From Herminiimonas sp. (GTDB taxonomy: Bacteria; Pseudomonadota; Gammaproteobacteria; Burkholderiales; Burkholderiaceae_D): a stretch of DNA of 64,000 bases. The translations under genes and the position numbers were made by a program. This document shows, one piece after another, positions 1 through 8,438 of the stretch; the first letter of the stretch is position 1; each line of letters starts with the position of its first letter. Location of the stretch: positions 30,324-94,323 of the forward strand of contig DAIDBD010000098.1 in the NCBI GenBank assembly GCA_027310305.1. Direction: 5' to 3'. The notes beneath the pieces were generated by a model that searched no databases, was not told where the DNA came from, and was given only the letters and a program-made list of their open reading frames with translations.

Positions 1-2
1 GC

Positions 3-152
3 CTCAATGGACACATCGATCCCGATCTGTTCGAGATATTCGTACGCAGCAAGGTTTACCTCAAGTATGCGCAGGCATTCCTGGGGCCGGAACAGATGGA
101 TGCAGTTGATGAATCAACGATCATCGGACCAACTTTGAAGCCTCTCGGCTAG
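3..152 (+). CDS. C-terminal fragment of an unidentified protein (possibly HD-GYP type)
   Basis: An open frame enters from the left edge and ends at a TAG at 150-152, giving about 49 residues that include DPDLFEIF, VYLKYAQ and FLGPEQMD. The acidic, helical tail resembles the end of HD-GYP-type phosphohydrolases as I remember them, but no catalytic motif lies inside the window, so the function is left open. The next gene starts 41 bases downstream on the same strand. Confidence 0.5.
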   Translation, partial: LNGHIDPDLFEIFVRSKVYLKYAQAFLGPEQMDAVDESTIIGPTLKPLG

Positions 153-193
153 AAGCGCCTAGAGTACACTACCAGAAACAGTTCACATCAAAC

Positions 194-712
194 ATGGCAA
201 CCGCTCTGTCCCGCCGCTCTTTCGTCAAGGCCGGTCTCATCGGCGCAATCGCACTCGCCGCAGCGGGCGGCCTGTATCGCGCCACAAGAAGTTCTGCACC
301 TGCCGGCGGCTTCACACTCGATGGCGAAAGCAAAGCCGCGTTGGGTGCCATCACCGCCGTCATGTTGAAAGACGCGGTTCCCGCTACTGCGGACGGCATT
401 GAAGCGGCGATTGCACGCGTCCAGGGTGCGATCGCCGGATTGCCGCTGGCGACGCAAAAAGAAATTCAAGACCTGTTCGGTTTGCTGGTACTCGGCCCGA
501 CACGATATTTCCTGGCCGGCGTGCCGGATCAGTGGAGCAATGCTCGGCCGGAAGATATCGCGGCGTTCCTGCAAAGCTGGCGCATGCACCGTCTTGCGAT
601 GCTGCAAAGCGCCTACCATGCGTTGCACGACCTGATCATCGGCGGTTGGTATGCGGATGAATCGACCTGGTCGTCGATCGGTTATCCCGGCCCGATGAAA
701 GCATTGAGCTGA
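194..712 (+). CDS. Tat-exported small subunit of a GMC-type dehydrogenase (gluconate 2-dehydrogenase subunit 3-like)
   Basis: This is a 172-residue protein whose N-terminus has a twin-arginine motif (SRRSFVK, residues 6-12) followed by a hydrophobic alanine/glycine-rich stretch, so export by the Tat pathway is likely. The rest is helical and has no cofactor motif. Small Tat-signal proteins next to a GMC flavoprotein usually act as the chaperone-like or gamma subunit that carries the FAD subunit through the Tat machinery. The GMC gene starts 3 bases after its stop, which supports co-translation. The family assignment rests mainly on context and length. No cytochrome c subunit gene is visible downstream. 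Confidence 0.7.
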   Translation: MATALSRRSFVKAGLIGAIALAAAGGLYRATRSSAPAGGFTLDGESKAALGAITAVMLKDAVPATADGIEAAIARVQGAIAGLPLATQKEIQDLFGLLVLGPTRYFLAGVPDQWSNARPEDIAAFLQSWRMHRLAMLQSAYHALHDLIIGGWYADESTWSSIGYPGPMKALS

Positions 713-715
713 GAC

Positions 716-2371
716 ATGGCCATGACGAATTCCGTTATCAGCCAGCCGCTGGGCCCGATCCCGGATCCGATTCAGGCAGGCCTCGCCGCCGGCTGGAAAG
801 TGATCGATGCGGCGATGCTCGCCGACCACAGGACCATCGAAGCGGATGTCGCCATTATCGGCACCGGCGCAGGCGGCGGCGTAACCGCTGAAATTCTGAC
901 GCTCGCGGGCTTGAAGGTGGTGATGATCGAAGAAGGCGCACTGAAGTCATCGCGCGATTTCAAGATGCGCGAAGCGCAGGCTTATCCGGCGCTGTATCAG
1001 GAATCGGCCGCGCGCAAAACCAAGGACAAATCGATCAATATCCTGCAAGGGCGCACCGTCGGCGGATCGACCACGGTCAATTGGACGTCGAGCTTCCGCA
1101 CACCGAACGGCACACTCGATTACTGGCAAAAAAATTTTGGCTTGACAGGCTACACGTCCGAAGCGCTGGCTTCCTGGTTCGTGATGATGGAACAGCGCCT
1201 GAACGTAATTGACTGGCCGACACCGCCGAATGAAAACAACGACTTGCTCAAACGCGGCGCGGTGAAACTCGGCATTCCGACCGGAGCAATCAGGCGCAAT
1301 GTGAAAGGCTGCTGGAATCTTGGCTATTGCGGCATGGGCTGCCCGACCAATGCAAAGCAATCGATGCTGGTGACCACCATTCCCTCCGCGCTGGCCAAAG
1401 GCGCAACCCTGCTGACGCATATGCGTGCCGACAAATTGATATTCAAAGGCGATACGGTCGAGAGCCTGGTTTGTATCGCGCTAAACGACAGCGGCCTGGA
1501 ACGCACCGGGAAAACGGTGACCGTGCGCGCAAAACATTTCGTGGTCGCGGGAGGCGCCATCAACTCGCCCGCGCTGCTGATGCGTTCCAGGGCACCCGAT
1601 CCGCACAACTTGCTCGGCAAGCGCACCTTTCTGCATCCCACCGTAATTTCTGCCGGGCTGTTCGAACAGGAAGTGAATGGCTTTGCCGGCGCGCCGCAAA
1701 CCATTTATTCCGATCACTTTCTGGAAACGCAGGCAATCAGCGGGCCGGTGGGTTACAAACTGGAAGCGCCGCCATTGCATCCGCTGCTTTTTTCCACCAC
1801 GATGCAAGGATTCGGCGCGCAGCATGCGGCGATGATGAAACAGTTCGCGCACAGCCATGCGCTGCTTGCCTTGTTGCGCGACGGGTTCAATGACGATTCC
1901 ATCGGCGGCGCGGTGCAGCTACGCGACGGATCACCGGTGCTCGATTATCCGATGACGGATTTTTTGTGGGATGGCGTCAGGCGCGCGCATTTGTCGATGG
2001 CGGAAATCCAGTTCGCCGCCGGCGCCAAAAGCGTCTATCCGGTGCATGAAATGGCGGAGGGTTACACCACATGGGCCGGCGCCAGAAAGGCAATCGGCAA
2101 TTTGCCCTACAGGCCGCTTCTGACCCGCGTCGTTTCGGCGCATGTGATGGGCGGCTGTGCCATGTCGAATGACGAAAAGCTGGGTCTGGTGTCGTCCGAC
2201 GGACGCTATCACGGCGTATCGAATTTGTCGGTACATGACGGCTCGCTGTTTCCGACCTCGATCGGCGCCAATCCGCAATTATCCATTTACGCCATGACCG
2301 CGAAGCTTGCCAGCGGATTGTCTGAAAAAATGACGGGTAAGGCTGCGCCGCAATTGGCTGCATCCGCCTGA
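716..2371 (+). CDS. GMC-family FAD-dependent oxidoreductase
   Basis: The 551-residue product belongs to the glucose-methanol-choline oxidoreductase family. The Rossmann dinucleotide-binding motif GTGAGG is at residues 49-54, with acidic residues at 72-73 that can hold the FAD ribose. A cysteine-rich CWNLGYCGMGC stretch lies near residue 200. The C-terminal GMC domain has the HVMGGC motif (His about 476) and GANPQLS (Asn about 519), the expected catalytic His/Asn pair. It probably oxidises an alcohol or sugar in the periplasm, exported as a passenger of the upstream Tat-signal protein, since it has no signal of its own. The substrate cannot be told from sequence. A second ATG six bases further in is an alternative start. 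Confidence 0.85.
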   Translation: MAMTNSVISQPLGPIPDPIQAGLAAGWKVIDAAMLADHRTIEADVAIIGTGAGGGVTAEILTLAGLKVVMIEEGALKSSRDFKMREAQAYPALYQESAARKTKDKSINILQGRTVGGSTTVNWTSSFRTPNGTLDYWQKNFGLTGYTSEALASWFVMMEQRLNVIDWPTPPNENNDLLKRGAVKLGIPTGAIRRNVKGCWNLGYCGMGCPTNAKQSMLVTTIPSALAKGATLLTHMRADKLIFKGDTVESLVCIALNDSGLERTGKTVTVRAKHFVVAGGAINSPALLMRSRAPDPHNLLGKRTFLHPTVISAGLFEQEVNGFAGAPQTIYSDHFLETQAISGPVGYKLEAPPLHPLLFSTTMQGFGAQHAAMMKQFAHSHALLALLRDGFNDDSIGGAVQLRDGSPVLDYPMTDFLWDGVRRAHLSMAEIQFAAGAKSVYPVHEMAEGYTTWAGARKAIGNLPYRPLLTRVVSAHVMGGCAMSNDEKLGLVSSDGRYHGVSNLSVHDGSLFPTSIGANPQLSIYAMTAKLASGLSEKMTGKAAPQLAASA

Positions 2372-2394
2372 TGAATTGAATTTGGAAGCGCCGC

Positions 2395-3363
2395 ATGGTT
2401 GCCCGCATCACACGCATATTGCTTTTTCTGCAGATGGCAATTGCCGTAGCGCTGTTCGTACTGGCCGTCAAAGTCTGGCACATCGATAGCCTGGCGCTGG
2501 CGGTGGCGGCGAGCATCGGTCTTATTCTTTTGGCGCGCCTTTTGATTACCGCCAATAATTTCTTTATCTCATGGCTTTATCGCAGCGAAACCCCGGACGC
2601 GCTTCGTCTTAACCGGCGACAGGCATGCCGGCTGTTTTTCGGCGAATTCGGCGCATCCATGGCGAGCTCGTCCTGGACCATGGCATTTCATCGATTCAGC
2701 AAACGCTCTGTCCGCAATCCGACCGCATTGCCTGTGCTGCTGGTTCACGGTTACGGCTGCAACAGCGGTTACTGGCATGCCATGAGCAAAGCGCTTGCCA
2801 AAGCGCGGATCACGCATTATGCGGTCGATCTGGAACCGATACTGGGCAGCATCGACGATTATGTGCCGGCCGTGCAGCGCGCAGTGGAAGCCGTATGCGA
2901 TGAAACCGGACAGGGCAAGCTCATCATCGTCGCCCACAGCATGGGCGGCTTGGTGACGCGCGCTTATCTGCGCGACCACGGCAGGGACCGCATCGCGAAA
3001 GTGATCACGCTTGGAACGCCGCACCGCGGAACCGGCCTGGCGAATTTCGGAATCGGCCGCAGTTCAATGCAAATGCGGTGGAAAGGCGATGCAATCAAAG
3101 GCGAGTCAAGCGACTGGCTCAGCAAACTGGCGAACACCGAAGACGATGCGTTGCGGGCGCTGTTCGTTTCCATTTATTCGCATCACGACAATATCGTTTC
3201 ACCGCAAACATCGTCCTGTCTGGCGGGCGCGGCCAATATCGAATTCCACGGCATCGGACACGTTGCGCTGGCATTCAGTCCGGCAATCCAGGCACGCGTG
3301 ATTGAGGAAATCCGTGCTGCTTCGCGGCAAGCGTCGGCCATGCCTGAAGCATGCCCGGCTTGA
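2395..3363 (+). CDS. Membrane-anchored alpha/beta hydrolase (lipase/esterase-like)
   Basis: This 322-residue protein begins with two hydrophobic segments (about residues 4-23 and 28-50), so it is probably held in the inner membrane. An alpha/beta-hydrolase core follows: LLVHGYGCN, an oxyanion-hole type loop, and the nucleophile elbow AHSMGG with Ser182. A late His sits in GIGHVALAF. The layout matches triacylglycerol lipase/acyltransferase-like hydrolases of Proteobacteria. It starts 23 bases after the GMC gene on the same strand and may be co-transcribed. The substrate is not predictable. Confidence 0.8.
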   Translation: MVARITRILLFLQMAIAVALFVLAVKVWHIDSLALAVAASIGLILLARLLITANNFFISWLYRSETPDALRLNRRQACRLFFGEFGASMASSSWTMAFHRFSKRSVRNPTALPVLLVHGYGCNSGYWHAMSKALAKARITHYAVDLEPILGSIDDYVPAVQRAVEAVCDETGQGKLIIVAHSMGGLVTRAYLRDHGRDRIAKVITLGTPHRGTGLANFGIGRSSMQMRWKGDAIKGESSDWLSKLANTEDDALRALFVSIYSHHDNIVSPQTSSCLAGAANIEFHGIGHVALAFSPAIQARVIEEIRAASRQASAMPEACPA

Positions 3364-3395
3364 CATCGCAATGCCTGCCCCCGCACTCAATGCGA

Positions 3396-3788
3396 TCAGC
3401 GTTTGCGTTGGCCGAGTAGAAAATGAAACGCCAGCGATGGAACCAGCGATCCCGGCAGCAGTATGACCACATTGCGCAGCACGCCTGCCCACGGAACGGG
3501 ACTGAAGGAAGAAGCCCACCACGCCACGGCCAGCACAACCCATAGAAATGCCACCACGCTGGCCGCGAGCGTCGACACGGACACCCGCCGCGCCGCCAAT
3601 AACAATAAAATCAGCAGCGGCGGCAGTACATAAACCATGCTGGATTCAGCCGCAGCCGATAGTGCGCCGCGCATTGCCGTAAGCGACCAGCGTGGCGGGC
3701 TGAACTGCAGCGCGATGAATAAACAGGCAATGCCGATTATCCAGGACAGAATGAAGGCGCGGAAAATACGCAATGTGGTTTTTTGCAT
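3396..3788 (-). CDS. Small integral membrane protein of unknown function
   Basis: The 130-residue product has about four hydrophobic segments (residues 8-28, 50-66, 72-92 and 98-125) and a basic C-terminus (GQRKR). I recognise no family. It converges with the lipase-like gene (33 bases between stops) and diverges from the fasciclin gene. Confidence 0.6.
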   Translation of the reverse strand: MQKTTLRIFRAFILSWIIGIACLFIALQFSPPRWSLTAMRGALSAAAESSMVYVLPPLLILLLLAARRVSVSTLAASVVAFLWVVLAVAWWASSFSPVPWAGVLRNVVILLPGSLVPSLAFHFLLGQRKR

Positions 3789-4030
3789 GAAACCCTTTTA
3801 GCAAAGCATGAACAAGTGCCTGCACTGAGGCAATGCTTGCCGCTTGAATAAATTCCTGGAAGGCTTGTTGATCGATATTGATGTGCACCAACTGGTTTCA
3901 TTGAACTTTTTTGATTATATGACAACCCAACATAATCGAACCGGTTTTTGCGCCTGCATGATCCGGACGAAAACTATCCATTAATCTGACTGACCTGATT
4001 TTTTTATTTGAATACGCCCAAGGCTCTGTC

Positions 4031-4501
4031 ATGAAAAAAATTTTTAGCGGAATTACCGCAAGCATTGCATTATGTTTTGCCGTCGGATCAGTCTTTGCCG
4101 CCGATATTGTCGATACTGCGGCCAAGGACGGTTCTTTCAAGATATTTGTTGCGGCATTAAAAAGCGCAGGATTTGCCGAAGCGTTGAAAGGCACCGGTCC
4201 TTATACCGTATTTGCGCCTACCGATGCAGCGTTTGCGAAATTGCCGGCGGGTACCTGGGATGCTTTATCCAAAGACAAAGTGAAACTCGCGCGCGTGCTG
4301 TCCTATCATGTCATTCCCGGTAAAGTCATGGTGACCGAAGTGAAGCCGGGCAAAGTCAAAACCGTTCAAGGCAGTCCGCTTGCCTTGACTTCGGACAATG
4401 GCAAGGTGACCGTCAATAATGCAAAAATCACGCAGAGCGATATCGTCGCCGATAACGGCGTGATCCATGCCATCGATACTGTTGTGATGCCACCTGACTG
4501 A
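4031..4501 (+). CDS. Secreted fasciclin (FAS1) domain protein
   Basis: A 156-residue protein with a Sec signal peptide (residues 1-23, ending SVFA before ADIVD) and a single FAS1 domain. The two hallmark FAS1 segments are visible: [15 protein letters not shown] near residues 58-72 and the conserved YHVIPG (H1-H2 region) near 92-97. It ends with [12 protein letters not shown], the usual last FAS1 strand. FAS1 proteins in Proteobacteria are periplasmic or secreted adhesion-like proteins. No neighbouring gene suggests a more exact role. Confidence 0.9.
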   Translation: MKKIFSGITASIALCFAVGSVFAADIVDTAAKDGSFKIFVAALKSAGFAEALKGTGPYTVFAPTDAAFAKLPAGTWDALSKDKVKLARVLSYHVIPGKVMVTEVKPGKVKTVQGSPLALTSDNGKVTVNNAKITQSDIVADNGVIHAIDTVVMPPD

Positions 4502-4807
4502 CAGGAAAATCTCATGGAATATTTGCGGAATGGCGCGTACGCGGATACGCCGAATATTGGGCAACCGAACCGAAACGCTGAACCCATTGCGCGGTGAACG
4601 CATTGCTCATATCTTCGATGCTGACTGTACCTGTTCGTCAATATTTACCTTGGCTCACGAATTGCGGCAAGGCGTAAAAAGACCGGCATGTTTAATCTCC
4701 CGCTTTCGGCTTTAGAATCCCGTCTCTATTTTTGATACCTACACTGCATTCATCAAAATGCGCGTCGGCTGGCCCGGCGTTTGATCCAATCAGCAACTGG
4801 AGAACAC
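4502..4807. other. Intergenic stretch of about 300 bases
   Basis: No supportable gene was found here. There is only a short inverted repeat around 4537-4552 (GCGTA...TACGC). A GGAG ribosome-binding site at 4798-4801 precedes the phasin gene. Promoter signals for the phasin gene must lie here, but no convincing -35/-10 pair stands out. Confidence 0.4.
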
Positions 4808-5353
4808 ATGGTGAAGAAATTGAAGAGCCTTGCCAAAACCGACGACAGGGAATTGGCGGAAGCCGTACGCACTTCCGCCCAGCAGATTTGGCAAGCCGGC
4901 TTGGGCGCCTTCGCCAAAGCGCAGGAGGAAGGCGGGAAAGTATTTGCCAGGCTGGTCAAGGAAGGCACCGACTTGCAGAAACGCACACAGAAACTGGCTG
5001 AAGATAAAGTTTCCGGCGCCATTCACACCGTTACCAAGATAACCGATAACGCGAGCAAGCAAGCATCCGGTTCCTGGGACAAGCTCGAGCAAGTATTCGA
5101 AGACCGCGTATCGCGTTCGCTGGCCAGTCTCGGCGTACCTACTCAAAATGACTTGCAGACGCTGACCATGCGCGTAGAAGAATTGAGCAAATCGATCTCG
5201 GCGCTGTCCGGAAAAAAGCTTGCGGCAAGCAAAAAAGCGGCGGCGAAACCGGCTCCCAAAACCAAACCTGAAGCCAGGAAGCCGCCCGCCCGCGCCGCAA
5301 AAAAATCGGCAAAAAAAACTGCGGCAAAAAAATCGCTCAAGCTTGTTTCCTAG
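4808..5353 (+). CDS. Phasin-type polyhydroxyalkanoate granule-associated protein with histone-H1-like tail
   Basis: The start at 4808 is chosen because GGAG lies 6 bases upstream and the product then begins MVKKLKSLAK, giving 181 residues. The first 130 residues form an amphipathic coiled-coil phasin domain (IWQAGLGAFAKAQEEGG is typical of the PhaF/PhaI group). From about residue 135 the chain becomes a lysine/alanine/proline-rich tail with repeated AAKK and KKSAKK units, like the histone-H1-like DNA-binding tail of PhaF. The family coats PHA granules, and the tailed version can also link granules to the nucleoid. The TetR regulator gene follows 360 bases downstream. Confidence 0.85.
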   Translation: MVKKLKSLAKTDDRELAEAVRTSAQQIWQAGLGAFAKAQEEGGKVFARLVKEGTDLQKRTQKLAEDKVSGAIHTVTKITDNASKQASGSWDKLEQVFEDRVSRSLASLGVPTQNDLQTLTMRVEELSKSISALSGKKLAASKKAAAKPAPKTKPEARKPPARAAKKSAKKTAAKKSLKLVS

Positions 5354-5714
5354 TGGTGTGCTTCGCCCAGGCAAAGCCATCGGCGGGATGCCGGCAATTT
5401 TGAATCTCTGTTGTCTTGAGCAGTTCACCGGGCTTATGCGATTCACAGGCCCTTTTCATATCCGCTTCAAAAAATCGTCTTCGGATTCAGACAGATATCC
5501 ACGGCTGCCGACGCCAGACATGTTTTGCCGCCCTCAATAAACAGGATCAATTGCGGCTCGCTTTTGTACATTGATTTATCAATGTTATGCTACCAAGAAA
5601 CCAGAAGCGTCCGGCAAAATGAGCGTGGCAGCCTTGCGCAGAGCCCTTGCAAGAGCAAGCGCGCTGCCGAAATTTTGTCAGGCGCTCTAAAATCGAGATG
5701 GAGAAAACACCTCT
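5354..5714. other. Intergenic region holding the TetR gene promoter
   Basis: No gene was found. The useful content is the promoter-palindrome at 5564-5591 (listed separately) and a purine-rich GGAG at 5701-5704 in front of the TetR start codon. Confidence 0.5.
5564..5591 (+). promoter_or_regulatory. Sigma-70-like promoter with an 18-bp palindrome in the spacer (candidate TetR operator)
   Basis: TTGTAC (5564-5569) and TATGCT (5586-5591) are separated by 16 bases. The inverted repeat ACATTGAT-TT-ATCAATGT occupies 5568-5585, so it fills the spacer exactly. Its two 8-base arms are perfectly complementary. A TetR-family protein is encoded about 125 bases downstream, and autorepression by binding between -35 and -10 is common in that family. 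That this TetR protein binds here is inference. Confidence 0.6.
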
Positions 5715-6380
5715 ATGCAACATAAAGCTCCACGCCGCACCCGCGAACGCATTCTGGAATTGTCGCTTCGATTATTCAATGAATTCGGTGAACCGAACAT
5801 CACCACCACCGTGATTGCCGAAGAGATGAATATCTCGCCAGGTAATCTGTACTATCACTTCCGCAACAAGGATGACATCGTCAATTCGATCTTCGTGCAA
5901 TTCGAAGGGGAAATCGAACGCATGCTGGCAGTGCCTGCCGATCGCCGTCCGAATATCGAAGACGTATGGCTTTATCTGCACCTGATGTTCGAACTGGTAT
6001 GGCGCTATCGGTTTTTTTATCGCGACCTGAGCGATCTGCTGTCGCGCAACAGAAAACTGGAACTGCATTTCAAGCAGATCCTCGCGCACAAGATCAAGGT
6101 TGCGCGGCAATTATGCGAAGGTCTGCGCATCGACAATGCGATGCAGGCGGAAGACCTGGAGATCGATGCGCTATCGACCAACATGGTTGTGGTCGCCACC
6201 TACTGGCTGTCTTATGAATATGTACGCAATCCCCGCAAATATACCGAGCAAAAGATGATGGCCGATGCATTGGCGCGCGGCTGCTATCAAGTACTGTCGC
6301 TGATCGGCCCTTACCTGCGCGGGGAAACTTTCCTGCTTTTCGAAAAACTGTCCGAAGAATATTTAAAAAAAGTCAAATAG
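5715..6380 (+). CDS. TetR/AcrR-family transcriptional regulator
   Basis: A 221-residue protein with the N-terminal TetR helix-turn-helix at about residues 8-55 (RERILELSLRLFNEFG, then TTTVIAEEMNISPGNLYYHFRNKDDI). The long helical C-terminal ligand domain contains EDVWLYLHLMFELVWRYRFFYRDL, a type often found beside phasin/PHA genes in Betaproteobacteria. It lies downstream of a phasin gene and 11 bases upstream of a LOG-family gene that it probably shares a transcript with. The palindrome at 5568-5585 is a likely autoregulatory site. The inducer is unknown. Confidence 0.9.
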   Translation: MQHKAPRRTRERILELSLRLFNEFGEPNITTTVIAEEMNISPGNLYYHFRNKDDIVNSIFVQFEGEIERMLAVPADRRPNIEDVWLYLHLMFELVWRYRFFYRDLSDLLSRNRKLELHFKQILAHKIKVARQLCEGLRIDNAMQAEDLEIDALSTNMVVVATYWLSYEYVRNPRKYTEQKMMADALARGCYQVLSLIGPYLRGETFLLFEKLSEEYLKKVK

Positions 6381-6391
6381 GGATCACCGCG

Positions 6392-6988
6392 TTGAAATCT
6401 CTTTGCGTCTATTGCGGCTCTTCATCCGGCGCTTCGCCGGTCTACGCGGAAGCTGCGCGCGCATTGGCCGGAGAAATGGTCGCCGGCCATATCGCACTCG
6501 TGTATGGCGGCGGTAATGTCGGGCTGATGGGCATCATTGCCGATGAAGTGCTGCGCCTGGGCGGCGAAGCGACCGGCGTGATTCCGCAAGCGCTGCTGGA
6601 CAAGGAAGTCGGCCATGGCGGACTGACCCGGCTGCATGTCGTCAAGGACATGCATGAACGCAAGGCGATGATGGCCGAATTGTCCGATGGCTTCATCGCC
6701 CTGCCGGGCGGCATCGGTACGCTGGAAGAATTATTCGAAGTGCTGACCTGGTCGCAACTCGGCTTTCATGACAAACCGATCGGGCTGCTGAACGTCGATG
6801 GTTTTCATGACGGCCTGATTCAGTTCATCCGCCATCTCGTGACGCAGCGTTTTTTAAAACCCGAGCATGCATCCTTGATGATGCATGCGCCGGATGCAGC
6901 GGCACTGCTGGAACGATTCAAATCGTTCAAACCCTCTCGCCATGGCAAATGGCTGGATCAGGCGACTGCAAAAACGCTGGTCCCTTAA
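6392..6988 (+). CDS. LOG-family protein (cytokinin riboside 5'-monophosphate phosphoribohydrolase-like)
   Basis: The product is 198 residues and begins MKSLCVYCGSSSG, the standard N-terminus of the family; this requires a TTG start at 6392. The signature PGGxGT is at residues 105-110, followed by Glu113/Glu114, the nucleotide-monophosphate binding and catalytic motif. LOG proteins cleave the N-glycosidic bond of AMP or cytokinin nucleotides; in bacteria several act as AMP/purine nucleotide nucleosidases. The gene sits 11 bases after the TetR gene. Which nucleotide it uses is not decidable here. Confidence 0.85.
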   Translation: MKSLCVYCGSSSGASPVYAEAARALAGEMVAGHIALVYGGGNVGLMGIIADEVLRLGGEATGVIPQALLDKEVGHGGLTRLHVVKDMHERKAMMAELSDGFIALPGGIGTLEELFEVLTWSQLGFHDKPIGLLNVDGFHDGLIQFIRHLVTQRFLKPEHASLMMHAPDAAALLERFKSFKPSRHGKWLDQATAKTLVP

Positions 6989-6997
6989 CGGTTTTCG

Positions 6998-8239
6998 TCA
7001 GGCGTCCAGTGCCTGGCTGAAGTCCTCGAGCAGATCCGCGGTATCTTCAATGCCGACCGATACCCGGATCAGCGATTCCGCGATGCCCATGCGGGCGCGC
7101 CGCTCCGGCCCCATTTCATAAAAAATGGTATGAGCGACCGGAATCACCAGCGTGCGCGTATCGCCCAGATTGCTCGCCGGTATGCCCAGCTTGAGGCGGT
7201 TCAGATAATCGAAACAATCGATACCGTCTTTCAGCTCGAAGCTGAATAATCCGCCGCAGGCATCAAACAGGTCGGTCGCCAGCGCGTGCTGCGGATGCGA
7301 TTGCAACCCGGGATAGTGGACTGCGGCGATCCGTTCATCGGCTTCCAGCATGGTCGCCAGCGCCATCGCATTGACACACTCGCGCCCCACTCTCAGCGCC
7401 ATGGTTTCCGCGCCGACCGCCAGATGATGCGCCGCTTCCGGTCCGAGCGAACCGCCGAAATCGCGCAGGCCCTTGGCCCGGATCTGCGCCACGCCCCACT
7501 GCGCCGGTGCAAACCGTTTGTAACTATCGACGATATTCGGATACCTGGTCCAGTCGTACAACCCGGTATCGGTCACGCTGCCGCCCAGCGCATTGCCATG
7601 GCCGCCTATCGACTTGGTCAATGCATTGATCACCAGGCTGGCATCGACTGTCTTCGGCTGAAACAGATAAGGCGAAGTCATCGTGTTGTCGACGATATAC
7701 AAAATGCCGCGCTCGCGGCACAGCCGGCCGATGCGCGCCAGATCGGCGACCTGGGTGCGCGGATTGGCGATGGTTTCGACGAACACGATGCGCGTGGCGG
7801 GCGTCAACGCCGCCTCGACCTGCGCCACATCGGTTGCATCGGCCATCGACACATCGGCGCCCTGCGCATTGACCGTTTGCCAAAGACTGTTGGTGTTGCC
7901 GAACAGGAAAGCGGACGATACGACATGGTCGCCGTTGCGCAGCAATGCCTGCACGACCGCGGCGATTGCCGCCATGCCGGTGGCGAAACAGATCGTCGCA
8001 TTGCCGTCTTCCATTTTGGTGATCTTGTCTTCCAGCGCAGTGACGGTCGGATTGCCTTGGCGGCCATACCGATAACCCGGCTGCCTGCCCTGAAATACCG
8101 CCGCCAGATCGCGCGCATCCTTGTAGCCGAAAGCGACCGAAGTATGGATCGGCTTGTGCAATGATCCATGCTCGATCGGCTTTTGCCGGTCGCTGTGCAG
8201 GATGGTGGTGGTGAAGCCGTATTTTTTGCTGTCGTTCAT
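6998..8239 (-). CDS. Cystathionine gamma-synthase-family PLP enzyme (methionine biosynthesis, SAM-II controlled)
   Basis: The 413-residue protein is a fold-type I PLP enzyme of the Cys/Met metabolism family. It has the YRYGRQGNPT cofactor-phosphate motif at residues 56-65, Asp184 and the internal-aldimine Lys209 in ALTKSIGGHG. It could be an O-acetyl/O-succinylhomoserine sulfhydrylase or a cystathionine synthase; sequence alone does not separate these. The riboswitch aptamer and terminator directly upstream (8252-8376) place it in methionine/SAM homeostasis. It converges with the LOG gene (9 bases between stops). Confidence 0.85.
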   Translation of the reverse strand: MNDSKKYGFTTTILHSDRQKPIEHGSLHKPIHTSVAFGYKDARDLAAVFQGRQPGYRYGRQGNPTVTALEDKITKMEDGNATICFATGMAAIAAVVQALLRNGDHVVSSAFLFGNTNSLWQTVNAQGADVSMADATDVAQVEAALTPATRIVFVETIANPRTQVADLARIGRLCRERGILYIVDNTMTSPYLFQPKTVDASLVINALTKSIGGHGNALGGSVTDTGLYDWTRYPNIVDSYKRFAPAQWGVAQIRAKGLRDFGGSLGPEAAHHLAVGAETMALRVGRECVNAMALATMLEADERIAAVHYPGLQSHPQHALATDLFDACGGLFSFELKDGIDCFDYLNRLKLGIPASNLGDTRTLVIPVAHTIFYEMGPERRARMGIAESLIRVSVGIEDTADLLEDFSQALDA

Positions 8240-8251
8240 GGAAGACTTTAA

Positions 8252-8286
8252 TAAAAAAACCCGTTTAGCGAGCGCTGAAACGGGTT
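8252..8286 (-). terminator. Intrinsic terminator of the SAM-II riboswitch
   Basis: On the minus strand AACCCGTTT, an 11-base loop and AAACGGGTT form a stem followed by seven T residues. It lies between the aptamer and the start codon (13 bases before the ATG), the place expected of an expression-platform terminator. Confidence 0.8.
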
Positions 8287-8302
8287 AATGGTAATGATCA
8301 CA

Positions 8303-8376
8303 TCCCTTTTAGCGGCACTTGTTTGGGATAGGTTCCTGATCCCGGCGCCCGCAAGCAAAAACAAATCGGCGCAGTC
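8303..8376 (-). ncRNA. SAM-II (SAM-alpha) riboswitch aptamer
   Basis: Read on the minus strand, the region carries the SAM-II landmarks in order: P1 5' strand GCGCC (8372-8368), the conserved GATTT of loop 1, GCTTGC (pseudoknot strand), P1 3' strand GGCGC, then AAACAAGTGC and GCTAAAAGGG (pseudoknot 3' strand and conserved tail). CTTG pairs with CAAG as required for the H-type pseudoknot. Between P1 and the second pseudoknot strand is an extra 19-base hairpin (GGGAT...ATCCC). SAM-II binds S-adenosylmethionine and controls methionine genes, in line with the PLP enzyme gene downstream. Identification is by motif, not by covariance-model search. Confidence 0.85.
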
Positions 8377-8438
8377 CTTATCGTATCGCAAAAAGGAGTA
8401 AAAACAAAATCACACGATGGTTCGACACATATTGCGCA

